This document shows, in pieces, positions 8,936-17,624 of a stretch of DNA of 45,063 nucleotides. Source of the DNA: Proteobacteria bacterium UBA7420. GTDB lineage: Bacteria; Pseudomonadota; Gammaproteobacteria; Magnimaribacterales; D2472. The stretch spans positions 1-45,063 of the forward strand of contig DKMG01000095.1 in NCBI GenBank assembly GCA_002469975.1, given 5' to 3'. The stretch's first letter is position 1, and every line of letters starts with the position of its first letter. A program made the translations under genes and the position numbers. The notes under the pieces are model-generated. The model had not been told where the DNA came from. It was given only the letters and a program-made list of their open reading frames with translations, and ran no database searches.

Positions 8936-10768
8936 ATGCATAAATTATTATTATCTACTGTATTGCTGTCTATTGTCGTTATTTCTTCTTGTTCAAGTCA
9001 ACAAGCTCCTGCCTTAAATGAATCTGATGTAGAGACATTTTTAGAGAGAGTTGAGCTAGAGGACAAAACTCTTGGCCCTGTAGCAAGTTCAGCTTACTGG
9101 CTGCAAGCTAATTTTATCACTTATGATTCTCAGAAAGTAGTTGCAGATTACGGAAAAAGATTCCAACTTCTGGCTCTAGAGCGCGCAAGGCAAGCCTCTG
9201 GCTTTGATGATATTGAAGTGTCAGAGGAAAACAGAAGAAAGCTCAATCTCATTAAGAATTCCTTTGTCATGCCGTCGCCTCTAGACGATACCTTGGCAGG
9301 AGAGATTGCCAACATCATGGCAGAGCTCGACGCGATGTATGGGGCAGGGCAACATTGTTTTGGTGAGGGTGATTGCTATGATTTAGAAGCTTTTGAAGGT
9401 GTGATTGATAATTCTAGGGACCCGGATGAGTTATTAAAAGCATGGGAAGGCTGGAGAAATATTGGCACACCTATGAAAGATAAATATCTAAGAATGGTTG
9501 AAATTGGTAATCAAGGTGCAAAAGATCTTGGTTATGACGGCCTTACTGATTTGTGGTTTAGCCAATACGATATGCCGGCAGAAGAATTTTTAGCTGAAAC
9601 TGACAGAGTGTGGGATGAGCTAAAGCCTTTATACGATGCATTACATTGTCATGTAAGAAGTGAACTTTCAGAACATTATGGCGAAGAAGTCGTTTCAAAA
9701 GAGGGCGTATTACCTGCCCATGTTTTAGGAAATATGTGGGGCCAATCTTGGGCCAATGTATATGATTTAGTGTATACGCCAGATAATCCCAATGCATCTA
9801 GTGGAATTGACCTAACAAAGATTTTAGAAGAAAAAAATATTGATGAAATAGAAATGACAAAAATTGCAGAAAATTTTTTCATCTCACTTGGTTTTCAACC
9901 GCTTCCTGACACTTTTTGGGAGAGATCTCTCTTTGTAAAGCCGCAAGATCGTAGCGTGGTTTGTCACGCCTCTGCATGGAATCTTGATGCAGATGCAAAT
10001 GACCTGAGAATGAAGATGTGCATAGAAAGAAATGCTGAAGATTTCTCAACCATCCATCATGAGCTTGGACATATTTTTTACTATCAAGCATACAACAGCA
10101 CTCAACCCAGCATATTTCAGAGCGGAGCAAATGACGGTTTTCATGAGGCAGTAGGTGACTTATTGGCTCTTTCAATCACTCCTGAGTATTACAATAAAAT
10201 TGGTCTAATATCCGAGGCTGAAGCTAAAGATGCAACATCAGATCCAATATCTCTGTTGATGCAACAAGCATTGCAAGGAGTCGTTTCAGTTCCATGGACC
10301 TTGATGCTAGATAAGTGGAGGGCTGGAGTTTTTTCAGGTGCAACCTCTGAGTCCGAGCTCAATGACTCTTGGTGGGAACTAAGAGAGTACTATCAAGGAA
10401 TAGGGGCGCCAAGAGCAAGAGGAGCAGATGCATTTGATCCAGGTGCAAAATACCATATTCCTGGCAATACCCCTTACACAAGATATTACTTAGCACAAAT
10501 TCTTCAATACCAATTTCATGAATCTCTTTGTAATCAAATGGGCTTTAAGGGACCTTTGCATGAGTGCTCGATTTACGATAATGAGCTTGCAGGAAAAAAG
10601 TTAAGAGCAATGCTTTCTCTTGGGCAAAGCCAAGAGTGGCAAGTAGCCCTTGAAGCTCTTACAGGGACTCGCACTCTTAGTGGAAAATCAATGCTGAATT
10701 ACTACGAGCCTCTAAAGGATTGGTTGGATGCTAAAAATGCTGACCGCGTTTGTGGATGGGAAGGATGA
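8936..10768 (+). CDS. M2-family peptidyl-dipeptidase, lipoprotein (ACE-like)
   Basis: Zinc metallopeptidase of family M2 (angiotensin-converting-enzyme-like), expected to cut dipeptides from peptide C-termini in the periplasm or at the outer membrane. From ATG 8936 the protein is 610 aa, with a signal peptide ending in the lipobox ISSC, so it is a predicted lipoprotein. The zinc site is HELGH (H375, H379) with E404 in HEAVGD as the third ligand. A GGAG box lies 7 nt before ATG 8936, so I prefer it over GTG 8894. Translation runs straight into the DUF1295 gene. It may process peptides from dissolved organic matter. Confidence 0.9.
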   Translation: MHKLLLSTVLLSIVVISSCSSQQAPALNESDVETFLERVELEDKTLGPVASSAYWLQANFITYDSQKVVADYGKRFQLLALERARQASGFDDIEVSEENRRKLNLIKNSFVMPSPLDDTLAGEIANIMAELDAMYGAGQHCFGEGDCYDLEAFEGVIDNSRDPDELLKAWEGWRNIGTPMKDKYLRMVEIGNQGAKDLGYDGLTDLWFSQYDMPAEEFLAETDRVWDELKPLYDALHCHVRSELSEHYGEEVVSKEGVLPAHVLGNMWGQSWANVYDLVYTPDNPNASSGIDLTKILEEKNIDEIEMTKIAENFFISLGFQPLPDTFWERSLFVKPQDRSVVCHASAWNLDADANDLRMKMCIERNAEDFSTIHHELGHIFYYQAYNSTQPSIFQSGANDGFHEAVGDLLALSITPEYYNKIGLISEAEAKDATSDPISLLMQQALQGVVSVPWTLMLDKWRAGVFSGATSESELNDSWWELREYYQGIGAPRARGADAFDPGAKYHIPGNTPYTRYYLAQILQYQFHESLCNQMGFKGPLHECSIYDNELAGKKLRAMLSLGQSQEWQVALEALTGTRTLSGKSMLNYYEPLKDWLDAKNADRVCGWEG

Positions 10769-11640
10769 TGAAGCATTTAACAAACCTAGCTATTGCTGCA
10801 GGAGTATTTCTTTTTACGAAACTGTATGCGGATATCATTTCATTTAATAGCATAGAGCTATCCGGAGTTAATCTAGTTGGTCATTTGCTGGTTATGATTT
10901 TTGTCATTCAATGGCTTGCATACATTCCAGCTTTTCTTTTTAAAACGGAAAAATTTTATGATTTAACAGGCAGCTTGACATATATCTCAGCTATTTCGTT
11001 TGCTTTATATTCAACTAATAGCCCCCAAAATCTTGATCTTGGCAGTCTCATTATCGGCATTGCAATTATTCTTTGGGCTATAAGACTCGGCTCATTTTTA
11101 TTTATGAGAATTCACAAGGATAAAAAAGATGGACGATTCGATTCTATTAAAACATCCTTCTCTCAATTTTTCATGACATGGACCTTGCAAGGCATGTGGG
11201 TTTTTATATGCTCATCTGCTGCTTTGGTTGCAATCACTAATCCAACAGGCGTACCGATAAATATTGTATTTATAATAGGCTTGGCGCTATTTATTTTAGG
11301 CTTTGTGGTGGAGGTAATTGCTGATAATCAGAAGTCTGCGTTTCGATCCATTCCTGAGAACAAAGATGCGTTTATAACTGAGGGATTGTGGGCAAGATCT
11401 AGACATCCAAACTATTTCGGTGAAATTACTTTATGGACAGGCATTACAGTAATGGGCATATCTACTTTTGAAGGCATGAACTATTTAGCACTCTTCTCGC
11501 CAATTTTTTCATATCTATTACTAAACTACGTAAGTGGCGTGAGAATGCTGGAGCTTAGAGGGAAAAAAAAATGGGGACATCTTGATGCTTACCAAGCTTA
11601 TAAAAAAAATACCGGGAAACTAATACCAAAAATTTTCTAA
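10765..11640 (+). CDS. DUF1295 (steroid 5-alpha-reductase-like) membrane protein
   Basis: Polytopic membrane protein of about 291 aa with roughly seven hydrophobic segments. The C-terminal block LWARSRHPNYFGEITLW is the signature of DUF1295 proteins, related to steroid 5-alpha reductases and isoprenylcysteine methyltransferases; the substrate in bacteria is unknown. ATG 10765 overlaps the peptidase stop (ATGA); ATG 10768 is an equally possible start. Pairing with a lipoprotein peptidase is tight, but no functional link is established. Confidence 0.85.
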   Translation: MMKHLTNLAIAAGVFLFTKLYADIISFNSIELSGVNLVGHLLVMIFVIQWLAYIPAFLFKTEKFYDLTGSLTYISAISFALYSTNSPQNLDLGSLIIGIAIILWAIRLGSFLFMRIHKDKKDGRFDSIKTSFSQFFMTWTLQGMWVFICSSAALVAITNPTGVPINIVFIIGLALFILGFVVEVIADNQKSAFRSIPENKDAFITEGLWARSRHPNYFGEITLWTGITVMGISTFEGMNYLALFSPIFSYLLLNYVSGVRMLELRGKKKWGHLDAYQAYKKNTGKLIPKIF

Positions 11641-11709
11641 GATTTGCTTATTTTCTTAAATGTTTACAAATAAAGCACATTTAAAAGATGTACATTTTTT
11701 ATACTACTT

Positions 11710-11740
11710 GTGACACTAAATAAAACAAAGTCTGTACAAT
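11710..11740 (+). promoter_or_regulatory. Candidate sigma-70 promoter of the TonB2 operon
   Basis: GTGACA (11710-11715) and TACAAT (11735-11740) each match the -35 and -10 consensus at five of six positions, but the spacer is 19 bp, longer than ideal. It lies in the longest intergenic region of the window (177 bp), 78 bp before the DUF3450 start. This is sequence matching only. Confidence 0.3.
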
Positions 11741-11775
11741 TACAGTGCAGATAAAAAGTTTGAATAATTACACAA

Positions 11776-11792
11776 CACTAGTTAGACTAGTG
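11776..11792. promoter_or_regulatory. Inverted repeat CACTAGT-TAG-ACTAGTG in the TonB2 leader
   Basis: A perfect 7-bp inverted repeat with a 3-base centre, 25 bp before the DUF3450 start and just before its ribosome-binding site (TAGGGAG, 11804-11810). The half-sites ACTAGT resemble the trp operator of enteric bacteria, but the centre is one base longer than in that operator. It could be a repressor site or an RNA hairpin in the leader. Confidence 0.5.
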
Positions 11793-11817
11793 AACCATTT
11801 TTCTAGGGAGAAAAAAA

Positions 11818-12570
11818 ATGTCAAATAAAAGTTTATTAACTTTAGCCATGCTTGCTACATTCGTATCAGCATCTGAAATGGAACCAGTATTAGAGGTAGG
11901 CAGAGATAACACAGCGTTATCTGCTCAATCTCAAGATAAGATTGATCAAACAGAATCTGCAACTGACAAGCTCATCAACGAGTTTAAAGTTGTATCAAAG
12001 CAGGTTGAGGGTTTAAAGCTCTACAACGCTCAAAAAAGAATTCAAATTCAAGCGCAACTTGATCTTATGGATACATATGACGAGCAACTAATTCAGGTTG
12101 TAATTATGCAAAGACAAGTACCACCATTGGCACAACGCATGCTAGAAGGCCTAGAGAAATATGTAAAACTAGATACTCCATTTCATATCGAAGAAAGAAT
12201 GCAGCGCCTGGACTTAGTCAGAGCCTCTCTTTCTAACCCAAAAGTCACAGCATCAGAGCAGGTAAGACAAATTTTAGAAGCCTATAACATTGAAGGTGAG
12301 TATGGAAGAAAGCTAGACGCTTATGATGAGACCATTGTTTTAGAAGGCAAAGAGATGGTAGTAAATATCTTAAGAGTTGGAAGATTAGGTATGTTCTTTC
12401 AAACAAAAGATGAAAGAAAAACAGGCTATTACGATACTGAGACTGGTTCTTGGGAAGAGTTGCCAGGAAGTTATAGAGTACAGGTTAGAGATGGCATTCG
12501 AATGGCTCAAAAGTTAGCACCCATGGATATCATGATGCTGCCTATAGTCTACAGAGGAGAAGCTTCATGA
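11818..12570 (+). CDS. DUF3450 protein, first gene of the TonB2 operon
   Basis: Predicted periplasmic protein (250 aa): signal peptide through about residue 18 (cleavage near VSA-SE), then a long charged helix (about 35-95) likely to form a coiled coil, and a C-terminal globular part. DUF3450 proteins are encoded at the head of TonB2-type operons in Vibrio and Shewanella; they are presumed accessory factors with no defined activity. It overlaps ttpC by 4 bp. The preceding 177 bp contain the candidate promoter and inverted repeat. Confidence 0.85.
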   Translation: MSNKSLLTLAMLATFVSASEMEPVLEVGRDNTALSAQSQDKIDQTESATDKLINEFKVVSKQVEGLKLYNAQKRIQIQAQLDLMDTYDEQLIQVVIMQRQVPPLAQRMLEGLEKYVKLDTPFHIEERMQRLDLVRASLSNPKVTASEQVRQILEAYNIEGEYGRKLDAYDETIVLEGKEMVVNILRVGRLGMFFQTKDERKTGYYDTETGSWEELPGSYRVQVRDGIRMAQKLAPMDIMMLPIVYRGEAS

Positions 12571-13946
12571 AAAATTTAAATAAATATTTACTGTCTTTTG
12601 TTTTGGTTGGATCAATTTCAGCGTTTGCTCAAGAGACCGCAGAAGGCGAACCAACCACTATTCAAGGCTTGCTTCAATTAGTTCAAGAGGGCAGAACCTC
12701 TGAGCAAACAGTGAACACTAAAAGGGAAGCAGACTTTCTTGTTGATAAGAATAAACAGGCTTCTAAATTAGCTGCTGAAAAAAGAGAGCTAGCGCGTCAA
12801 GAAAAAATTGCTGATCAGCTAGAAACAGAATATAAGACAAATGAATCTATCCTTGTAGTTAAAGAAACTGCATACAAAAAAGAGCTTGGCTCATTGGTAG
12901 AACTTTTTGGTCATCTTCAGAGTTCAGCCGGAGAAGCCAGCGCACTTTTTGCTGACTCTTTGTCTTCAGGACAGTATGGAAGAGATAGAGAAACTTTTCT
13001 GAATAATCTTTCTTCTAAAATGTCGAGCGCTACAGAGCTACCTACAATCAGAGAGCTTGAGGGTCTATGGTATGAGCTTCAAAGAGAAATGGTTGCTGGG
13101 TCTGAGGTTGTAACTTTTAATGCAAATGTTATTACCCTGGATGGAGAATCAGTTGAATGCGCCGTTACTAGAATCGGTTTATATAATGTTATCTGTGATG
13201 GCAAGTACTTAGAATATATTGGCAGCAAAGGACAGTATGCATTCTTAGGTAAGCAGCCAGAAGGTCGTTACGTCAGTACTGCAAAAAAACTGTCTAAAGC
13301 TGATGCAGGAGATGTTGTTAAATTTGGTGTAGATCCTACTGGCCCAGTTGGCGGAAGCTTACTTGCTAATTTAATTCAAAACCCAAGCCTCATGGAAAGA
13401 GTTCATCAAGGGCGTGAAGTTGGTTACATAATCATCTTTGTTGGTCTGATAGGTATCAGCATAGCTTTCTGGAAGCTATTCCAGCTATACACTATGGGTG
13501 TAGCAGTTAAGAAACAAGCCACATCGAAAACTCATGATCAATCTAATCCTCTAGGCAGAGTACTCGCTGTTGGAAAAGAGCACATGGGCAAAGATATTGA
13601 AACATTGGAACTGAAACTAGCAGAAGCTATTATGGCAGAAAGACCGACGATTGAGCGCGGTATCAATGTTGTGAAAATCATTTCAGTAGTTGCTCCTTTG
13701 GCCGGACTTTTAGGAACAGTTACAGGGATGATTGTGACCTTCCAGCAAATTACTTTGTTTGGAACAGGTGATCCCAAGATTATGGCTGGTGGTATTTCCC
13801 AAGCCCTCGTCACTACTGTGCTAGGTCTAGTAGTTGCAATTCCTACAACGCTTTTACATTCTTTTGCTAATTCTTCAGCAAGAGGCATTATTAATGTTCT
13901 TGAAGAGCAAAGCACAGGAATCGTAGCAGAGCATTCTGACAAGTAA
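12567..13946 (+). CDS. ttpC: TtpC-like large MotA/TolQ/ExbB-family protein
   Basis: 459-aa proton-channel family protein needed with TonB2 in Vibrio. It has an N-terminal signal peptide (to about residue 21), a periplasmic coiled-coil region (about 45-105) and a periplasmic domain, then TM1 at about 285-305 and the MotA/TolQ/ExbB domain with two further TMs near 371-393 and 414-435. The channel motif APLAGLLGTVTGMI is conserved. The extended periplasmic part distinguishes it from plain ExbB. It is coupled to DUF3450 (4-bp overlap) and followed 9 bp later by exbB. Confidence 0.9.
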   Translation: MKNLNKYLLSFVLVGSISAFAQETAEGEPTTIQGLLQLVQEGRTSEQTVNTKREADFLVDKNKQASKLAAEKRELARQEKIADQLETEYKTNESILVVKETAYKKELGSLVELFGHLQSSAGEASALFADSLSSGQYGRDRETFLNNLSSKMSSATELPTIRELEGLWYELQREMVAGSEVVTFNANVITLDGESVECAVTRIGLYNVICDGKYLEYIGSKGQYAFLGKQPEGRYVSTAKKLSKADAGDVVKFGVDPTGPVGGSLLANLIQNPSLMERVHQGREVGYIIIFVGLIGISIAFWKLFQLYTMGVAVKKQATSKTHDQSNPLGRVLAVGKEHMGKDIETLELKLAEAIMAERPTIERGINVVKIISVVAPLAGLLGTVTGMIVTFQQITLFGTGDPKIMAGGISQALVTTVLGLVVAIPTTLLHSFANSSARGIINVLEEQSTGIVAEHSDK

Positions 13947-13955
13947 TTAGAAACA

Positions 13956-14480
13956 ATGTTTTACGCAATTACTGAAGCATTTAATACCCTCAGGGACTTT
14001 ATGTCTGCTGGGGGAAGCGTGCTTTGGCTAATAGCAATCTTGGCTGCATTTATGTGGGCCATTATCTTAGAGCGAATCTGGTACTTTAATGCAGGTCATA
14101 AGGTTTTTATGGCTGAGCTTAAGACTGAATGGGACTCTTTAAGTGACCATACAACCTGGAAGGCCAAACAAATTCAAGACAAACTTATTTCTCAAGGCAA
14201 AGAAGAGATCAATAAGCATCTTTCTTTAATAAATACTTGTGTTGCACTGGCGCCTCTATTTGGCCTACTTGGAACGGTTACAGGTATGATTGAAGTGTTT
14301 CAGGTGATGGCCTTTACCGGAGGTGGTGACGCCAGATCAATGGCAGGCGGCGTTTCTAAAGCCACCCTTCCGACCATGGCTGGGATGACCACTGCTCTTT
14401 CAGGCGTGTTTGCTACCATTTACTTAACTTCTGCGAAAAACAGAGAAGAGAATACAATTAAAACTACAATTAAAAGCTAA
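13956..14480 (+). CDS. exbB: ExbB-like proton channel subunit of TonB2 system
   Basis: 174-aa inner-membrane protein of the MotA/TolQ/ExbB family with three predicted TMs: about 20-38, and the pair formed by LAPLFGLLGTVTGMIEVF and TMAGMTTALSGVFATIYL. The conserved GLLGTVTGM motif lines the proton path. With ExbD it converts proton-motive force into TonB movement. It sits between ttpC and exbD, the classic TonB2 order. Confidence 0.93.
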   Translation: MFYAITEAFNTLRDFMSAGGSVLWLIAILAAFMWAIILERIWYFNAGHKVFMAELKTEWDSLSDHTTWKAKQIQDKLISQGKEEINKHLSLINTCVALAPLFGLLGTVTGMIEVFQVMAFTGGGDARSMAGGVSKATLPTMAGMTTALSGVFATIYLTSAKNREENTIKTTIKS

Positions 14481-14493
14481 ATAGGAGAATATT

Positions 14494-14904
14494 GTGAGAA
14501 GAAACGCCATATCCAGTGCAGTACAAGACGAAGAAGCAGAAATTAACATGACCCCCATGCTTGATGTTGTTTTTATTATGCTTATCTTTTTTATCGTCAC
14601 AGCAAATTTTATTAAAGAGCCTGGTCTAGAAATTAACAGGCCAGATGCCAGCACTGCTGAAACTCAAGAGAATGCAGCAATTCTAATTGCAATTGGTGCT
14701 TCTGGTGAAATATGGATGGATGGCAGAAGAATCGATGCTCGACAAGTTAAAGCCAACGTTGTGAAACTCCTTGCTGACAACCCTCAGGGATCAGTTGTTA
14801 TTCAGGCCGATGAAAAAGCAATGGCAGATACAATTATTAAAGTAATGGATGGCGCTAGAGAAGCAGGTGTGTTCAATATCTCCCTTGCATCCGAGCCAAA
14901 ATAG
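14494..14904 (+). CDS. exbD: ExbD-like subunit of TonB2 system
   Basis: 136-aa protein with a short cytoplasmic N-terminus, one TM (about 23-42) and a periplasmic domain. NMTPMLDVVFIMLIFF holds the essential proton-carrying aspartate, D24 here (D25 in E. coli ExbD). The start is GTG at 14494, with AGGAG positioned before it. It lies 13 bp after exbB and 9 bp before tonB. Confidence 0.95.
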   Translation: MRRNAISSAVQDEEAEINMTPMLDVVFIMLIFFIVTANFIKEPGLEINRPDASTAETQENAAILIAIGASGEIWMDGRRIDARQVKANVVKLLADNPQGSVVIQADEKAMADTIIKVMDGAREAGVFNISLASEPK

Positions 14905-14913
14905 AGAACTATA

Positions 14914-15630
14914 TTGAATACAGCTGTTAATAGTTTAAATTCCGCTGCTCAACTTTTAACAAAGGTTGTTGATCCATTAGCGGCGTTATATTACAGAGCT
15001 TTTAATTATAATAAATATCTTGCAGGAACAGGTTTTGCTGCGCTTATTACTCTTGGCTTATTCTTCTTGATGGTGGCATTGATCTCTCTGGGAGATGACA
15101 CTTTGCCAACCGACAACTCTCGTAAGCTTGGCGATGTGATTATGCCTGACAGAGATATCGATACTCTTTTTGATAATGTGGATAAACCTGAGGAGCCAGA
15201 AGAGCAACCCGAAGACATTGCCCAGCCTGAGTTGGATCTCGCACCGATTACAGGAATGGATGTTAGCCTTCCAAAACCAAAAGCAAATTTTGCTGCCAAT
15301 GGTGGATTTTTTAGGGATGGTGAATATATTCCTTTATTTAAGGTTACGCCTATTTATCCGAGAAGAGCGCAGGAAAGAGGGATTATGGGTTACGCAGTGG
15401 TTTCTTTCACTATCACAGAAACTGGAACCGTAGAAAACTCAGAGCCGCTCGAAGGCATGTGTGGTGATCCCACCAATCCAGACACAGTCTTTAGAGCATG
15501 CTCAATCTTTAATTCAGCTGCTGCTAGAGCTGCGGGTAAGCTAAAATATAAGCCTAAAATAGTTGACGGAAAGGCTGTGAGAGTAGATAACGTACCCCAT
15601 AAGTTTACTTTCATTCTGGAGGAATCTTAA
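14914..15630 (+). CDS. tonB: TonB2-type energy transducer TonB
   Basis: 238-aa protein: about 40 cytoplasmic residues, one TM (about 41-61), an acidic Pro/Glu-rich linker (KPEEPEEQPED) and a C-terminal TonB domain starting at TPIYPRRAQERGIMG, which should grip the TonB box of outer-membrane receptors. The N-terminal segment is longer than in E. coli TonB. The domain contains a CGDPTNPDTVFRAC insertion with two cysteines that could form a disulfide. The start is TTG 14914; no ATG lies before the TM segment. The stop overlaps the start of the TPR gene by one base. Confidence 0.92.
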   Translation: MNTAVNSLNSAAQLLTKVVDPLAALYYRAFNYNKYLAGTGFAALITLGLFFLMVALISLGDDTLPTDNSRKLGDVIMPDRDIDTLFDNVDKPEEPEEQPEDIAQPELDLAPITGMDVSLPKPKANFAANGGFFRDGEYIPLFKVTPIYPRRAQERGIMGYAVVSFTITETGTVENSEPLEGMCGDPTNPDTVFRACSIFNSAAARAAGKLKYKPKIVDGKAVRVDNVPHKFTFILEES

Positions 15631-17123
15631 TGTTAAAATTATTATCTCGTAATGCATTTATTGTATTGGCTGTAAGTTTTTCATTCTCCTCGATAGACCT
15701 ATCTGCACAAAATGCTAAATCAGATGGCGGTAAATCTGGAAAAACTCGCTCATATAAGAAAGCTAGAGTTCTCATGTCCTCAACGGCAAAACAAGTACAA
15801 AAAGTAGTTGAGGCTCTAGAAAGACAAAAAACTATTAAAGTTCCAGATCCTCTTAATGAAGGACAATTCATTGAGAAAGATGAAGACGATCCAGATTTCA
15901 TAGAAGCCAGAAGACTCCTAACCGAGCTTCTTAACAGACAAGATGAGCTCAAAAGTTACGATAGATCCGTGATGTGGAATTACTGGGGTTATATTTATTT
16001 TAGTGATGAAGACTATGATAATGCCATGAGGTCTTATGAAAAGCTTTTAAATGAACCTGAGGCCACGATCCCGCTGAGAACTGCTTCGTTACTGACATTG
16101 GCCCAATTAAACCTTGTAAAAGAAAACTGGGATAAAGGTATTGCATTGATTCTGCAGTGGATGGATGAGGTAGAAAATGTTACGGCTCAGTCTCACTCAT
16201 TATTAGGACAGGCATATTATCAAAAACAAGACTTTGTACAATCTAGAAAATCTATAGAAGAGGCAATCAGGATTGCAGAAGAAGTTGAAGAATATCGGCC
16301 AAAAGAACAATGGTACGTATTATTGGCGGCATGTCTTTATGAGTTAAAAGAAGCGAAAGTTATTAGTCAGCAATATGCACTAGAGCAGCAAGTGTTGATC
16401 TATGAAATTCTGGTCAACTATTACCCTAAAAAATCATATTTTATTCAATTGGGTGGTACATACGCTCAAATGGAAAGAGAGCAAGACTATATGCTCGTTC
16501 TCAAGGCAGCATATGAGAAAGACTTTCTTGACAAAGAGACTGAGTATCTAACTTTAGCTCAACTGCTTCTTTCTAACAAAAACCCCTACTGGGCTGCCCA
16601 GGTCTTGGTGGCAGGTCAAAAGAAAAAAGTTATGGTGAAGGATGAGAAAACAGGTAAAGAAGTGCCTGTGCCTGTTGTCAAAGACACAGAGAAAAACTTA
16701 AAGCTTTTGGCTGATTCCTGGAGAATGGCTCAGGAGATAGATAAGGCAATTCCAGTGCTTGAGAAGGCTGCCAAAATGTCTAAAACAGGAGATCTCTATG
16801 TTCTGTTGGGGAATCTTTATTTATTTGAAGACAGAATGGAAGACTCTATTCGTGCCATTGAGCTCGGACTAAAAAAATCTAAAGTTAAGAGCAGATCTCA
16901 GGCTCAGCTCGTCCTAGGGCAAGCACATTTTGAATTAGAAAATTTTGATGAAGCCAAGAAACAATTTAGAGCAGCAGCGCGAGACGAGGATAAGCGAATT
17001 AAAAAGACAGCTAACTCTTGGATTAAATATGCTGAAAATGAAGCAATTAGAGTTCAAAACCTAGCCTTAAGAAGAGAGTTTATAGAAAAATCTAACGCAA
17101 AAGCTCAGAGTAAGAGCTCTTAA
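15630..17123 (+). CDS. TPR-repeat protein of the TonB2 operon
   Basis: 497-aa predicted periplasmic protein with a signal peptide (cleavage near LSA-QN, residue 26) and several tetratricopeptide-like helices, e.g. DNAMRSYEKLL, GDLYVLLGNLYLFE and AHFELENFDEAKKQFRAAA. A TPR protein closes TonB2 operons in Vibrio and relatives and supports transport. Start ATG 15630 shares its A with the tonB stop (TAATG) and has GGAGG eight bases upstream. Its stop and that of convergent folA share the bases TTAA. Confidence 0.87.
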   Translation: MLKLLSRNAFIVLAVSFSFSSIDLSAQNAKSDGGKSGKTRSYKKARVLMSSTAKQVQKVVEALERQKTIKVPDPLNEGQFIEKDEDDPDFIEARRLLTELLNRQDELKSYDRSVMWNYWGYIYFSDEDYDNAMRSYEKLLNEPEATIPLRTASLLTLAQLNLVKENWDKGIALILQWMDEVENVTAQSHSLLGQAYYQKQDFVQSRKSIEEAIRIAEEVEEYRPKEQWYVLLAACLYELKEAKVISQQYALEQQVLIYEILVNYYPKKSYFIQLGGTYAQMEREQDYMLVLKAAYEKDFLDKETEYLTLAQLLLSNKNPYWAAQVLVAGQKKKVMVKDEKTGKEVPVPVVKDTEKNLKLLADSWRMAQEIDKAIPVLEKAAKMSKTGDLYVLLGNLYLFEDRMEDSIRAIELGLKKSKVKSRSQAQLVLGQAHFELENFDEAKKQFRAAARDEDKRIKKTANSWIKYAENEAIRVQNLALRREFIEKSNAKAQSKSS

Positions 17124-17623
17124 TTTTTTAGATACGTCTCAATTACAAAGTTATATTCATTGTCTGCATCTTTTGCATACGCCTCACTTGAGACTTTACG
17201 CCATTCCTGCAGGTTGACTGCCGGGTAAAATATATCCCCTGCAATCTCGCAATCCACTTTTGTGAGTACCAATTTATTAATTATGAGCATGCTTTCCTTA
17301 AAGACATGACCTCCACCAATGATCACCACTTCATTATCGATGTGTTGATGAGTATTCCAGGTATTTGCAGCTTCAATTCCCTCTGCTAAGTTTCTCACAA
17401 CCTCAATGCCATCAGAGGAATGGAGCGAGGATGAGATAACAATATTGTGCCTATTGGGTAAAGGCCTACCTATAGACTCAAAAGTTTTCCTACCCATTAC
17501 TATTGCTTTTTTTTGCGTATAAGCACTAAAGTGCTGAAGATCGCGCTTTAGTTTCCATGGCAGATCATTGTTAACTCCAATAACAGAGTTATTTGATAAA
17601 GCGACTAGATGCGAAATTTGCAT
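17120..17623 (-). CDS. folA: Dihydrofolate reductase FolA
   Basis: Reduces dihydrofolate to tetrahydrofolate with NADPH, regenerating the cofactor oxidised by ThyA next door. HLVALSNNSVIGVNNDLPWK, the NADPH-binding VMGRKTFESIGRPLPNR and IIGGGHVF are standard. The length of 167 aa is normal. It follows thyA by a single base and is probably co-translated. Confidence 0.96.
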   Translation of the reverse strand: MQISHLVALSNNSVIGVNNDLPWKLKRDLQHFSAYTQKKAIVMGRKTFESIGRPLPNRHNIVISSSLHSSDGIEVVRNLAEGIEAANTWNTHQHIDNEVVIIGGGHVFKESMLIINKLVLTKVDCEIAGDIFYPAVNLQEWRKVSSEAYAKDADNEYNFVIETYLKN

Positions 17624-17624
17624 A

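Noticed and set aside
11656..11684. Inverted repeat TTAAATG/CATTTAA after the DUF1295 gene as a terminator
   Set aside because: The stem is AT-only with a 15-base loop and no directly following T-run; it would not form a stable intrinsic terminator.
13538..13942. 134-codon open frame on the minus strand inside ttpC
   Set aside because: It lies entirely within a conserved MotA/TolQ/ExbB domain on the other strand, has low-complexity Ser/Thr/Pro content and no recognisable family.
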